NCBI GenBank assembly: GCA_937625935.1
Contig: OW569352.1
Coordinates: 124,001 to 188,000 of the forward strand
Length of the DNA: 64,000 bases
Direction of reading: 5' to 3'
DNA from: Tetramitus jugosus
Taxonomy: Eukaryota > Heterolobosea > Eutetramitea > Acrasida > Vahlkampfiidae
The notes beneath the pieces are model-generated. The model was not told the DNA's origin and made no database searches. It saw only the letters and a program-made list of their open reading frames with translations. Shown here piece after piece: positions 39,352 to 48,673 of this stretch (its first letter is position 1; each line of letters opens with the position of its first letter). The translations under genes were made by a program, and so were the position numbers.

Positions 39352-40374
39352 CTACTTGACATGAATTGAATATCCATAACGAGGTCTCTTGGCCAGTGGC
39401 TCCATATCCCGTCGGTGATGATGAGGAACAGACAATGCATAACGCATAGTGGAACACGGATCACCACCCAATGACATTGTGTCATCACCATCACTGTCGC
39501 TACTGCTATTTGCACAAATCTCATCCTCCTGCTGTTCCATCTCTTCATCTTCCATTATCGAGGAGTGAAACACGGAACGCGATCTCTTTAAACTCTCACC
39601 ATGATAATGATGAGGACTATGACTATTATTATTAAGATTACTATTACTACAAACATAATTATTATTACTACTAAGACTATTGTTGCTCACATGGAGTGAA
39701 TCAAGATTCGTATCACTGCACACCACACTATTCAGGGAAACATTGTCATTTTGATGTAAACCAGGTTTTTCAAATTGTAGTTTCAACACAACAAATCCCT
39801 CATTTTGTCTCAACGGTTCATACTCTTCTCTCTTCAAGTGTATCAAGTGATCGATCCACCTCGATCTGAACTCTTCAAAGCTCTCAACCATTATTCCAGT
39901 TTCCATCTTGTTTGTTGTAGTTATTGTTGACGATGAATGTATGACATTTGTCGTTATGGCAGTACTACTGGTACTACTACTTGTTGAGAACAATGGATCT
40001 AATAGTGATGCATCCAATTGTGTCAAATTCCAATATTGAAGGATTCGTTTCCGTATCCATTGAATTTTACCCTGTTGTTCTTCACTTGTATTATTATGAT
40101 GATTATGATGATTATGATCGCCACAGTGAGATAGATATTGGAAACATTCGAGAAGAAAGCTCTGAAATTCAGATTGTTGTGTCGTTGATGATGTCTCTAA
40201 CAATTGATCATTGATCGCAGTGTCAAACAAGAGAATTAACTGGAAATTGAGTTGTTGACAATATTGGGAAGCAGACAGGGGACATGAGAAGAATTTGATC
40301 ATTTTCCAGTTGACCCATGGCTCCAAGTAGTTGTAATTGTTGATTGTGGCCAGATCTTGGTAGACAGCGTACAT
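39352..40374 (-). CDS. Unrecognised His/Asn/Ser-rich protein with acidic tail
   Basis: From the ATG at 40374 the product is 340 residues. The frame is open some way upstream without another ATG. The N-terminal ~70 residues are aromatic and hydrophobic (NYLEPWVNWKMIKFF, NFQLILLFDTA). Then come His/Asn and Ser/Thr runs, a helical FEEFRSRWIDHLIHLKREEY segment, a beta-like GFVVLKLQFEKPG strand, and an acidic Glu/Asp/Ser region before a basic end (RRDMEPLAKRPRYG, possibly a nuclear signal). No family recognised. Divergent from the PH/beta-helix gene with 170 bp between starts. Confidence 0.6.
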   Translation of the reverse strand: MYAVYQDLATINNYNYLEPWVNWKMIKFFSCPLSASQYCQQLNFQLILLFDTAINDQLLETSSTTQQSEFQSFLLECFQYLSHCGDHNHHNHHNNTSEEQQGKIQWIRKRILQYWNLTQLDASLLDPLFSTSSSTSSTAITTNVIHSSSTITTTNKMETGIMVESFEEFRSRWIDHLIHLKREEYEPLRQNEGFVVLKLQFEKPGLHQNDNVSLNSVVCSDTNLDSLHVSNNSLSSNNNYVCSNSNLNNNSHSPHHYHGESLKRSRSVFHSSIMEDEEMEQQEDEICANSSSDSDGDDTMSLGGDPCSTMRYALSVPHHHRRDMEPLAKRPRYGYSIHVK

Positions 40375-40544
40375 GAGAAAATGTTGTTGTTGTTGTAGTA
40401 AATGAGGCACCGGTAGAATGCCAGTGTTGTGTTCAACTGATGTCGGGTGTTGAGAAGCTCCTCTGTGTCTGAAAAAACTCGACTTCCAGAAAATGGGTGA
40501 TTGTTGTTTTTGGCGCGACGGCGGGTCTTAATTATAAATTTCCG

Positions 40545-42593
40545 ATGAAACGGATAATTTCTATGATAGTTGAGAATGATTCATCTGTCACAACATCAGA
40601 GAGCTCATGTTATGGTTCTGTGTCGACTCCTTTTTTCTTCGGTTCAAGTGAAACGAAAACACATTACCAGAAATCAAAACGAAAAATGAGTATGATCCAC
40701 CAAGACGACGATGAAATTCTAATGACTGAAAACGAGTCGTACGACTCGGATGACGATGCAGAAATTCAAATGGGAGAAATTGAGGTGAGAAGCGAGGAAT
40801 TTGAAGACGAGTATGATGATGACGAAGAAGAGGTCGACACGAATGACTCTGAATTGTCATCTCCCGCCATTACTCCTTCGTCCGCCTCCGCTGCACAAAA
40901 TTCCGCTGATCACACTACAGTTTTCTCGAACTCACAACAAGAACAACAAAATTCATCCTCACAACAGGTGAATTTGAGCAACAGCAGTAATAGCTCATCG
41001 TCTACCAATGTAAAATCATCAAAATCCTTTGCAGGAAACGCCAAGGAATGCATCAAAAACTGTGTACGATTTGGAAAATTGTACAAGAAGGGAAATAATC
41101 GATCTGGCTTCAAGGGCGAGTGGAGACAGAGAATCATTGTGCTGTCCATGGATAGAAAGATTTATTACTATAAAACTGTGGATGATAAGACACCTCTGGG
41201 TGTTTTGCACCTGAATGATAACTGCTTGATCAAGAGATGTGATTTTCAAGATGGAATCGATAAGCAATTTGCATTCAAGATTGAAAAGTATGACAGTTCA
41301 AAGCCAGATAAGCAATTTGTAGTTCATTGCTCGAGTGAGAAGGAAGTGTCTGACTGGTTGCAAGCACTGACAAGTGCTACTGGAAGGAGCTTGAATGTTT
41401 CTTCGCAGGCCACTGAACAGCAATTGCAGAGTAACAAGTGGTATCGAACGATCAGTGAAGCCATTGATGCTGCATACGGTGGTGAAAAAATCTTTATCTA
41501 TTCTGGAGTGTACCGTGAGCAGCTCATTGTACAGAAGAGTGTGATTTTGGAAGGTGTTGTCTCATTGGAAGCCAACAAGAAACAACAAGAAGCGAGGAAG
41601 AAGTTTGATGAGGAGAAAACAAGAAGAGAAACTGTTTTGCAAAACAGAGAAAATGTGTTGAGAACAATGTCTATCCGTGTGGGCCCACTTGATCTCTCAA
41701 AGCAACACTCTGAACTGGCCAAGCAACAAGATGAAATTCGAAGAATGTCCATGGCTGTATCGAGTGGCAGTGATTCACCAAGACACAGGGGTACGCTCAA
41801 TAGAAGACAAGTGGAACCAGTAAACGACATCGTAGAGACTAAGTCATCAGATAGTGGCTATATTGAGTTTGGTAATGTATCGGATGTGGTACTAGAGTGT
41901 CCATATGAACAACAGCCAGCCATCATCTATAAGACAAATGGTGGAATCCTCTCTAATATCACAATCGGTATCAAGGGATCTCGTGCTGCTCTGTCAAATG
42001 GAACAAGTTACAAGAAGGAGGTTGAAGATTTGATAACAAACAAGGATGAACCAATGGTGAATTGCATCGAAATGGACAACGGATCCTTAACTCTCAAGAA
42101 CTGCACGATTAACTGTCATACCGGAAGTGGCATTTTGTGCATGAATCAATCATCCATTGAATTGGACAACTGTGATATATTTAAGGTGCGTGATATGGGT
42201 ATTTGGACTTGGGATAGATCCTCAGTTACCGCAAGAGGTTCAAGAGTGTTAGGTGCGGGAGTGGATGGCATTCGCTTGAATGGTAAAAGTACAGTGAAAC
42301 TTGACAATTGCCAGGTGATAAACAGTGGTCTATTTGGTGTTTGTGCTGTTGACGCGAGTGTGTGCACTCTGACCAATTGTGTGGTTCGCCAAGCTACAGC
42401 AGATGCCATTCGTGTTCAGAACGATGCCAATTGTAATGTAGTGAGAAGTGAGATTTCTCATTCACAGGAGTATGGTATTGGTATATACAATCAATTAGAT
42501 CTGATGTCCATTACGGTTACCAATGACTGTAAAATGGAACAAAACAAGCTTGGCGACTTTGCCCAAAAGAGTCAAGTTAAGATGATTCATTAA
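40545..42593 (+). CDS. PH domain / right-handed beta-helix protein
   Basis: From the ATG at 40545 the product is 682 residues. An acidic disordered head (~60-110) and Ser/Gln runs precede a PH domain near 174-280 (KLYKKGNNRSGFKGEWRQR, IYYYK, ending in the helix VSDWLQAL). A pectin-lyase-like beta-helix follows: ISEAIDAAYGGEKIFIYSGVYREQL begins it, a ~100-residue charged coiled coil interrupts it, and it resumes to the C terminus with coils like LTLKNCTINCHTGSGIL, IELDNCDIFKV and VKLDNCQVINSG. Such repeats occur in CASH/NosD-type and FBXO11 proteins; FBXO11-like repeats without the F-box are the nearest comparison. The PH part would target a membrane. Single exon. Confidence 0.85.
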   Translation: MKRIISMIVENDSSVTTSESSCYGSVSTPFFFGSSETKTHYQKSKRKMSMIHQDDDEILMTENESYDSDDDAEIQMGEIEVRSEEFEDEYDDDEEEVDTNDSELSSPAITPSSASAAQNSADHTTVFSNSQQEQQNSSSQQVNLSNSSNSSSSTNVKSSKSFAGNAKECIKNCVRFGKLYKKGNNRSGFKGEWRQRIIVLSMDRKIYYYKTVDDKTPLGVLHLNDNCLIKRCDFQDGIDKQFAFKIEKYDSSKPDKQFVVHCSSEKEVSDWLQALTSATGRSLNVSSQATEQQLQSNKWYRTISEAIDAAYGGEKIFIYSGVYREQLIVQKSVILEGVVSLEANKKQQEARKKFDEEKTRRETVLQNRENVLRTMSIRVGPLDLSKQHSELAKQQDEIRRMSMAVSSGSDSPRHRGTLNRRQVEPVNDIVETKSSDSGYIEFGNVSDVVLECPYEQQPAIIYKTNGGILSNITIGIKGSRAALSNGTSYKKEVEDLITNKDEPMVNCIEMDNGSLTLKNCTINCHTGSGILCMNQSSIELDNCDIFKVRDMGIWTWDRSSVTARGSRVLGAGVDGIRLNGKSTVKLDNCQVINSGLFGVCAVDASVCTLTNCVVRQATADAIRVQNDANCNVVRSEISHSQEYGIGIYNQLDLMSITVTNDCKMEQNKLGDFAQKSQVKMIH

Positions 42594-42638
42594 TTCCTAA
42601 AATCAAATTATATTTGTAAGTAAATGGACTTGTTTCGA

Positions 42639-43706
42639 TTAATTTGTTGAGGATGCCTGATCTGGCATCATTCGAGAAAAGAAAGCCGGATCGGTCTTTT
42701 TGATGTGTTGAAGATCTTTCATAGCTAGTTCAGGTTGTTGGCTGGCATTATAACACAATGCTCTCAGATAGAATACGAATACACCTGTCTCACCCATTTG
42801 GATCGCCTTTGTAAGATCGTTAATGGCTTGCTCCAATGTGAATAAATCACCATGAATCGCGCCTTTCAAATGTGTGTAATTATGAAAAATATGCTTGGCT
42901 CGAAGAAGATGCGTTCTAGGATGATTTAGACCGAGATCTAATGCTGCGGTACAGTCTTTGACGATTCGGTTCACATCTTCTCTCGTATAGCGATCAGTTC
43001 TGGCATCATACGCCATCGCTCTATTCATGTAAACAACAGGCTCACTCGGCTTCGCCGACAAGCTCTTATTGAAATAGTCAATCGCCTCATTTGGTAATCC
43101 ATCTTGCAAGCGCATGAAACCATAGCTGAACAATGCTTCAGCATTATCTGGATCACATTCGATAGCATTCTTCAAATCTCTCTCAGCCCGATTCTTCTTC
43201 TCAGCACTCGACTCATTAAACTGAGCACCACGTGTCACTTGTTGAAAGTGAGCCATGCCTCTCATTTGAAGCGCTTTTGATTTGAACGAATCCAACAAAC
43301 TTACAAAATTGTTTCGTTGTTCCGTATCTTTACTTGCCTTGGCCATGGAGTAACACTCTTCAATTGCGTCAATCGCCCTTGTGGACATGTTGATACAGAA
43401 TTCTTCATCCAGTGAGGACCAACTGTTCTCCGCTTCTTCAATGTACCGAGATATTTCGTTCATACGAAGATCGAGCATCACTTGCGACACTTCACCAGTG
43501 TTCCCTCGCCCTTCTTCACTCTGTTGTGCATTGTAAAGTACTGCATGACCATCTACAGTTCCAGAAAATGGTCGAAGAATGAGTTTGGGCGCCAAGGGAG
43601 ATTGGAAAGAGGGAATTGTGAATTTTTCAACCAGAACGAATCGATTGCGATAAACATGTTGCGACAAGCTTCTGCCAGACAAAACTCTTGATGCTCTTTT
43701 GATCAT
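42639..43706 (-). CDS. Mitochondrial-targeted TPR protein
   Basis: The ATG at 43706 gives 355 residues beginning MIKRASRVLSGRSLSQHVYRNR, a textbook mitochondrial presequence (Arg/Ser-rich, no acids); this decided the start over an in-frame ATG at 43757. After an amphipathic region, TPR units lie near 170-330, the clearest being NAEALFSYGFMRLQDGLPNEAIDYF with EPVVYMNRAMAYDAR next. The repeats are the usual 34-residue helix pairs. TPR tracts bind protein partners, so an assembly or chaperone role in the organelle is possible. Family not resolved. Divergent from the CNNM gene, 258 bp between starts. Confidence 0.75.
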   Translation of the reverse strand: MIKRASRVLSGRSLSQHVYRNRFVLVEKFTIPSFQSPLAPKLILRPFSGTVDGHAVLYNAQQSEEGRGNTGEVSQVMLDLRMNEISRYIEEAENSWSSLDEEFCINMSTRAIDAIEECYSMAKASKDTEQRNNFVSLLDSFKSKALQMRGMAHFQQVTRGAQFNESSAEKKNRAERDLKNAIECDPDNAEALFSYGFMRLQDGLPNEAIDYFNKSLSAKPSEPVVYMNRAMAYDARTDRYTREDVNRIVKDCTAALDLGLNHPRTHLLRAKHIFHNYTHLKGAIHGDLFTLEQAINDLTKAIQMGETGVFVFYLRALCYNASQQPELAMKDLQHIKKTDPAFFSRMMPDQASSTN

Positions 43707-43964
43707 GATTTCTTTTTGTTCTGTGGTTTGAAGCGCGGAAATAGGAGGAAATTTCATGAATCCAGAGGTTAAGATCTGCTCTTTGTTACCAATGAAAAAG
43801 ATCCTCACTGTGTCCACTGTATCATTTGACGTAGCGGCACATGATGATCAGAATGACTTCCTTTTGGATGTTGGAGCAACGGGGAAATGGGAGTAAGGAT
43901 TCCAATTATAAACACCTGATTCGACTGAACTCGCGAAATCTGCGAAATAACAAAATAAAACGAA

Positions 43965-45433
43965 ATGCCAATTGCTACAACTGCCTTCTATGCGACCAAA
44001 AATGCGGTAGCTTCACACATGGCTTACTCTCTGTTATCATCTTCTGTTTCTAATCATACGATTAATTGGAAGGAGGAGCTGTTTGCTTTTCCTGAACTTC
44101 ACTGGTGGCAATACTTTCTCTATGGTGGAATTTGTATGTTTTTGGTGTGCTTTGCTGGTCTCTGTTCTGGCTTGACATTGGGTCTTCTGTCCATTGATCA
44201 CATGTCATTGAGCATCTTGTTGGAAGCGGGTACAGAGCGTGAGAAAAAGTATGCAAGGCGATTAGAACCGATCTTGTCAAAGCATCACTTGTTACTGGTT
44301 ACTTTGTTGTTGTTTGTAAGTTTAAGGGTGGTTGAATGTTATTTGTGTTTTCACATGCTCTTTGTGCTAAGTTGTTTATGTTGTTGTTTGATTGTATTAT
44401 TATGTGTGAACAGAATGCACTTGCCATGGAAGCTCTACCGCTATTCTTGGATAGAATGGTGCCAGAATTTTTGGCAATTATGTTATCTGTGTCTTTTGTG
44501 CTGATTTTTGGAGAAGTGGTACCTCAAGCTGCAATCAGCAAGTACGGATTGGCTGTCGGTGGAAATTTGGCCTGGTTGGTCAGAATTCTAATGGTTCTTG
44601 CTTTCCCTATCGCTTGGCCCGCAAGTAAATGCTTGGACTTTGTTCTCGGAAAGGATCATAGTACATATTACAAGAGAGCTGAGCTCAAGGAACTTGTAAA
44701 CATTCATGCTGAGGGGCGTGGTGAAGGAGGAATTCTTAATGCAGATGAAATTTCTGTCATTAAGGGTGCGCTGGAGTTGAAGGAAAAGAGTGTCGAGAGA
44801 ATTACTACACCTTTGTCGAAGGTATTCATGTTGCCTTTGAGTGGTCAGATGGATGAGCGAACAATGGACGAAATTGTACAAAATGGTCACTCCAGAGTAC
44901 CTGTCTACAGAAACAATCGCCAGGACATTGTAGGCCTTTTACTCATTAAGAATTTAATCAAATTGGACCCAGGAAACCCAACACCAATTGCCGATTTACA
45001 ACTGAGAGAATTACCTGCTGTTTCGAACGATACTCAACTGTGGGATCTATTGAACATGTTCCAGATTGGAAAGAGTCACATGGCCTTAGTCAAGAGGAAA
45101 CTCAGCAGAGAAGAACAAGATCAGAACAACATCTCCTCTCCATCACAACAAATCTCGAACGATGACCTCGTGTTAGGTGTTGTTACATTGGAGGACATCT
45201 TCGAAGAGTTGATCCAAGAAGAAATTGTAGATGAAACTGATGTCTTTGTCGATATGCAACAACAGATTCGAGTTGCAGATATGTTTAGACGTGTCAGTGC
45301 ATCCATGCAACGAAGACAGAGCTCATCTTCGATGATACGACTCGCCTCTTCTCCATCGATTCCAATCCAAAATCGAACACCATTTGGGAATTCTTCTCCT
45401 CTAGGTTCAACTTCGATAACGTTCAGTCAATAA
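43965..45433 (+). CDS. CNNM/CorC-type transporter (DUF21 + CBS pair)
   Basis: Two exons: 43965-44315 (donor GTAAGT after VTLLLF) and 44414-45433 (acceptor AACAG), phase 0, 456 residues. The joined sequence carries the DUF21/CNNM transmembrane domain: GLCSGLTLGLLSIDHMSL in the first part, then NALAMEALPLFLDRM and FGEVVPQAAISKYGL. A CBS-domain pair follows, with MLPLSGQM, HSRVPVYRNNRQDIVGLL, and LVLGVVTLEDIFEELIQEEIVDE. Members export or sense Mg2+ at the plasma membrane or vacuole. The C-terminal cyclic-nucleotide-like domain of animal CNNMs is absent, so it resembles the yeast Mam3 form. Confidence 0.93.
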
Positions 45434-45617
45434 AACGATGCTTTGTGACACAAAACAACCACATGAATCCCTTTTGGAAAAACACAGCTTCTCATCGTGT
45501 GATAATTTGCTCTGTGCTCTCACATTTATTATTGTTGACAATACAAGCAGCACCGTTCCAATAACAGATGATTGATGCAACAACACAAAACAAAGATTCA
45601 ATGGATACTAAGCTCAT

Positions 45618-45914
45618 CTAACAACCAAAAAAGCAGTAGTAATTTTTGCGGCGATAGATTTTTGGATGGTCACTCTCAGAGGAGAAGGACGTGCTATAAT
45701 CTGATGAGAAGGAATAATGGCGAGACATTGGTGGAGCATATCGACCATTATGACCATAGCGTCTACCATAACGTCCATGTTCACTCAACCAGGAATATAC
45801 AGGTCTCAGTTGTTGTTGACGTGATGGACGGTAGATGCGAGAGGCTTGGACATTGCAAGCAATAGCAATGATCAGTAAGATAATACAAATCCAAAAGGAT
45901 ATCAGCCTGTTCAT
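45618..45914 (-). CDS. Small secreted Tyr/Arg/Ser-rich peptide
   Basis: The product is 98 residues. The first ~22 residues form a signal peptide (ISFWICIILLIIAIAC, cleavage near NVQAS). The mature part is basic and rich in Tyr, Arg, Ser and Gly, with repeated RYGRRYGHNGRY-like units, two C-terminal Cys residues (YYCFFGC) and dense aromatic content. This resembles secreted cationic or low-complexity cell-surface peptides. No family recognised. The gene is convergent with the CNNM gene, and its coding sequence is too short for strong statistical support. The signal peptide and clean ATG favour it. Confidence 0.55.
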   Translation of the reverse strand: MNRLISFWICIILLIIAIACNVQASRIYRPSRQQQLRPVYSWLSEHGRYGRRYGHNGRYAPPMSRHYSFSSDYSTSFSSESDHPKIYRRKNYYCFFGC

Positions 45915-46497
45915 TCTTTTATTTTTTGATAAGATGTTTGTTGGAGAACCGGGTGATCAGGTTCCGATAGGGAAGCTACCAGTGACATCTGAAGGATAAG
46001 ACATCCTGTACTCCCTTATCTGTGCACTGTCCGTTGATTAGGAACTTTTAAATCTCCGTCTACGGAACGCGACAAAAAAATGCGTGCAAAAAAATCTTGG
46101 AAACGAGAGAAAAAATAGCGTGGTGCTTCGAACGACTCCACCAAAAGCTTCACGCAGAACTTGTCAAAAACAAAAGCAATTGGAAAGTAACAGCAAAAAG
46201 CAGCCATTAGCTCTCTGTCAACCATTGTGTGCATTCATTTTTCAGCATTTTTCACCGCCATAGCTCAAAAGAATACGCACATATCTTCACAACCAATTTC
46301 AGTGAACTCCCTTTTGTGAAATACTCAATTTTACCCTTGCAAAAAGCGCAACAAGAACACATACTCTACTAGAGAAGCGAAAGACAGAATTCTTCTTCTT
46401 TTCGTTTCTTCACTCTTTGGTATTGAAAATTTACAAGTACACCTACACTTGATCATAAAGCTATTAACAACAACAAGAACTACAAGAACAACAAATC
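45915..46497. promoter_or_regulatory. Divergent intergenic region
   Basis: A 583-bp gap between the secreted peptide gene and the Arf-like gene. It must hold both promoters. The plus-strand side ends in an A/C-rich leader with AACAACAAGAAC runs before the ATG at 46498. A 72-codon minus-strand frame at 46016-46234 has no coding support. Confidence 0.4.
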
Positions 46498-47037
46498 ATG
46501 GGACTCGTGAAAAGCAAGCATATTCATGTGCTGGTCGTTGGTATTAACTCCTCTGGCAAAACAAGTCTGATTTATCAGCTAAAGCTTGGTCATAATGTGC
46601 TCACATTGCCAACAGTTGGCTACCAGACTGAAAAAGTGAAGCTCTGCTCCACTGAGAAATCACCATCCATCACATTTGATATGATTGATATCGGTGGAGC
46701 TTCACCTATTCGCTGCCTGTGGAAGGAATTTACAAACAAGTGTGATGCCATTGTCTATGTTGTGGATGCCGCCAACCGGACAACTCTGCAAGAGTCCGCG
46801 CTCGAATTTCACAAGATTATGAACGAGCGGTTGGCCCATCACAGAAATTCATCAGTTCCTGTGCTCGTTTTTGCCAATAAACAGGACCTGCCCAATGCAG
46901 CGAGTGTCAGGGAGGTTTGCGAGCTGTTTCACGTTGCTCAGGACCGCGATATGTGTCACGTGCAGTCGTGCTGTGCAAGAGATGGTTCCGGTCTGAGTGA
47001 GGGCATGCAATGGCTCAAAACTTGTCTCTCAAAGTAA
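46498..47037 (+). CDS. Atypical Arf/Arl-like small GTPase
   Basis: The product is 179 residues. Gly2 and an MGLVKSK start suggest N-myristoylation. G1 is GINSSGKTS (15-23), G4 is NKQD and G5 CAR replaces the usual SA, so nucleotide binding looks intact. The G3 motif, normally WDxGGQ, reads IDIGGA (63-68): the catalytic Gln that orders water for GTP hydrolysis is Ala68 and the preceding Trp is Ile. In Arf1, Gln-to-Leu at that site locks the GTP form, so this protein may hydrolyse GTP poorly (inference). The closest named Arl group could not be fixed. Single exon. Confidence 0.88.
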   Translation: MGLVKSKHIHVLVVGINSSGKTSLIYQLKLGHNVLTLPTVGYQTEKVKLCSTEKSPSITFDMIDIGGASPIRCLWKEFTNKCDAIVYVVDAANRTTLQESALEFHKIMNERLAHHRNSSVPVLVFANKQDLPNAASVREVCELFHVAQDRDMCHVQSCCARDGSGLSEGMQWLKTCLSK

Positions 47038-47290
47038 CCAGTCCACTTGCATTCGAGCTATCACTTGACAAGAAGAAAAACAACAGTCAATAAAGCTCGC
47101 TTCCTTTCCTCTCCTGCAAGTACCTTCGGGGTAATCCACAAGCGAAGCAGCAAACTAAATTTGACTTGTATTGCCCGACTCCCAAAAACCTGAGTTTGTC
47201 TGAGGCACACAAAACGAACATCGAGAGGCTTTTGTTGCGCTTCGGTCTCCATAAGAAAACCAAAAAACAACATCACGACGAACAACAACA

Positions 47291-48512
47291 ATGATACGCA
47301 GTCACCACAGTGAAGACCACAATTCTCTGCAAGACTCACTAGTGGAGGACAATAATTGTCTCAAAATGGACAATGATCCATGTCAACTCATTGCCCAGAA
47401 TTTACAGTCGCTCAAACAATGTAAACAAACGCTGACACAACTCGTAAGTAAAACAAACAAGCAGACGCACCACCAAAACATGACACATTGCTCACACACA
47501 ACATCTCATACATGCTATACTATGATATTAGATGCATAAACTGGGAGGAAACAAGGATTCTGCCACTGTTCGATCCGATATATCAACTATTCGAGGCAAA
47601 GCACTCAATCTCTCACGTCATATTCACTCTGAGCTCACAGAGTTACGGAATCAACAACAACGAGACAAATCAAAGAGAAATATTTCAGCGAATCGAAGTC
47701 GAATGATGAGAAAGGAGTTGGAAGAGGAGTATGGCACCATTTTGCCTCAACTTCAATCCGTGTTTGACGATATTAAATCCAATGAACTAAAATTTCCCAT
47801 TCAAAAGCTATTCAATAACAATAATAACAGTAACAATAGTAACAATAGTAATAACAAACATGGACAGAGTTCGATAACGTCCAGTGGCAGAAAATATGCC
47901 AATGATACAGATGAAATGCTCTCCATGTTGTTGGACAAGAATAGAGATGGTCAATTTGTGGAAATTACGGATCAGGATCTCGATTTGGAAGAGGAGAGAG
48001 AGAAGGAGGAGAATGAGAGAGATTTGGACAGTTTGTTGCAAGTGTTTGAAAATTTGCATGATTCTGTGCTTGTTCAAGAAGAGAAAATACAGGTCGTTGC
48101 TGAAAATATCGAAAAGGCAGCAACAGACGTCCATCAAGGAACAAAGTTTCAACAGAGAGCTGCGAGATTTGCAGCAATTGCTGGAGCGACCATTGTCGGA
48201 GGTTTGATTGGAGCGGCAGTAGGTGGACCGGTTGGCTTAGTCGTAGGAGCCAATATAGCTGTGGGAACTGGATTGGCAGTGGGCGCAGGTGTGGGAGTGG
48301 GTATGAGTGTGGGTGCAGCTGCAGGATTCGGAGGAAAAAAGATTGCAGATAAGGTCAATGGTGCCCACAGAAAGCTAAAGAGAACTGCGGAAGACACTGC
48401 ATCGTCATCGGAAACACAGGCTGATAATTCAACAAAGACGACAACTCTCACTGAGTCGATATCGAAATCGACGAGTCAAGAATCTCTAAATGCTCAGCAA
48501 GAGCAATTGTAA
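47291..48512 (+). CDS. Syntaxin-17-like SNARE with glycine-zipper membrane hairpin
   Basis: Two exons: 47291-47443 (donor GTAAGT) and 47532-48512, phase 0, 377 residues. The N-terminal helices (IAQNLQSLKQCKQTL, DISTIRGKALNLSRHIHSEL) fit a syntaxin Habc-like bundle. A Qa-type SNARE helix lies at roughly 220-260 (FENLHDSVLVQEEKIQVVAENI, with a central Gln). It is followed immediately by a ~60-residue Gly/Ala/Val block with GxxxG spacing (VGGLIGAAVGGPVGLVVG and AVGAGVGVGMSVGAAAGF) that can form two membrane spans, then a polar cytosolic tail. A SNARE helix followed by a glycine-zipper hairpin is the mark of STX17, the autophagosomal SNARE that drives fusion with lysosomes. Function here is inference. 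Confidence 0.82.
47811..47860. repeat. Coding AATAACAGT-type tandem repeat
   Basis: Imperfect 9-bp units of AAT-AAC-AGT type encode an Asn/Ser tract in the linker of the syntaxin-17-like protein, between the N-terminal helices and the SNARE helix. Confidence 0.7.
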
Positions 48513-48673
48513 ATGTACGTTATCTTTTTATTCATTAATTATTTTCGTTATTGTTGTTGTTGCTGTTCCGAACAATCTATACATGTGATCCTTTTGTGCA
48601 CCAGCACAATTATCACAGCGATGGGAATGAATACAAATCAAATTTGTATTCAAGTGATTTCAACTCACTAAAG

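Noticed and set aside
46016-46234. 72-codon minus-strand ATG frame in the 45915-46497 gap
   Set aside because: Aromatic-rich but no motif, signal or codon support; probably random in an AT-rich divergent promoter.
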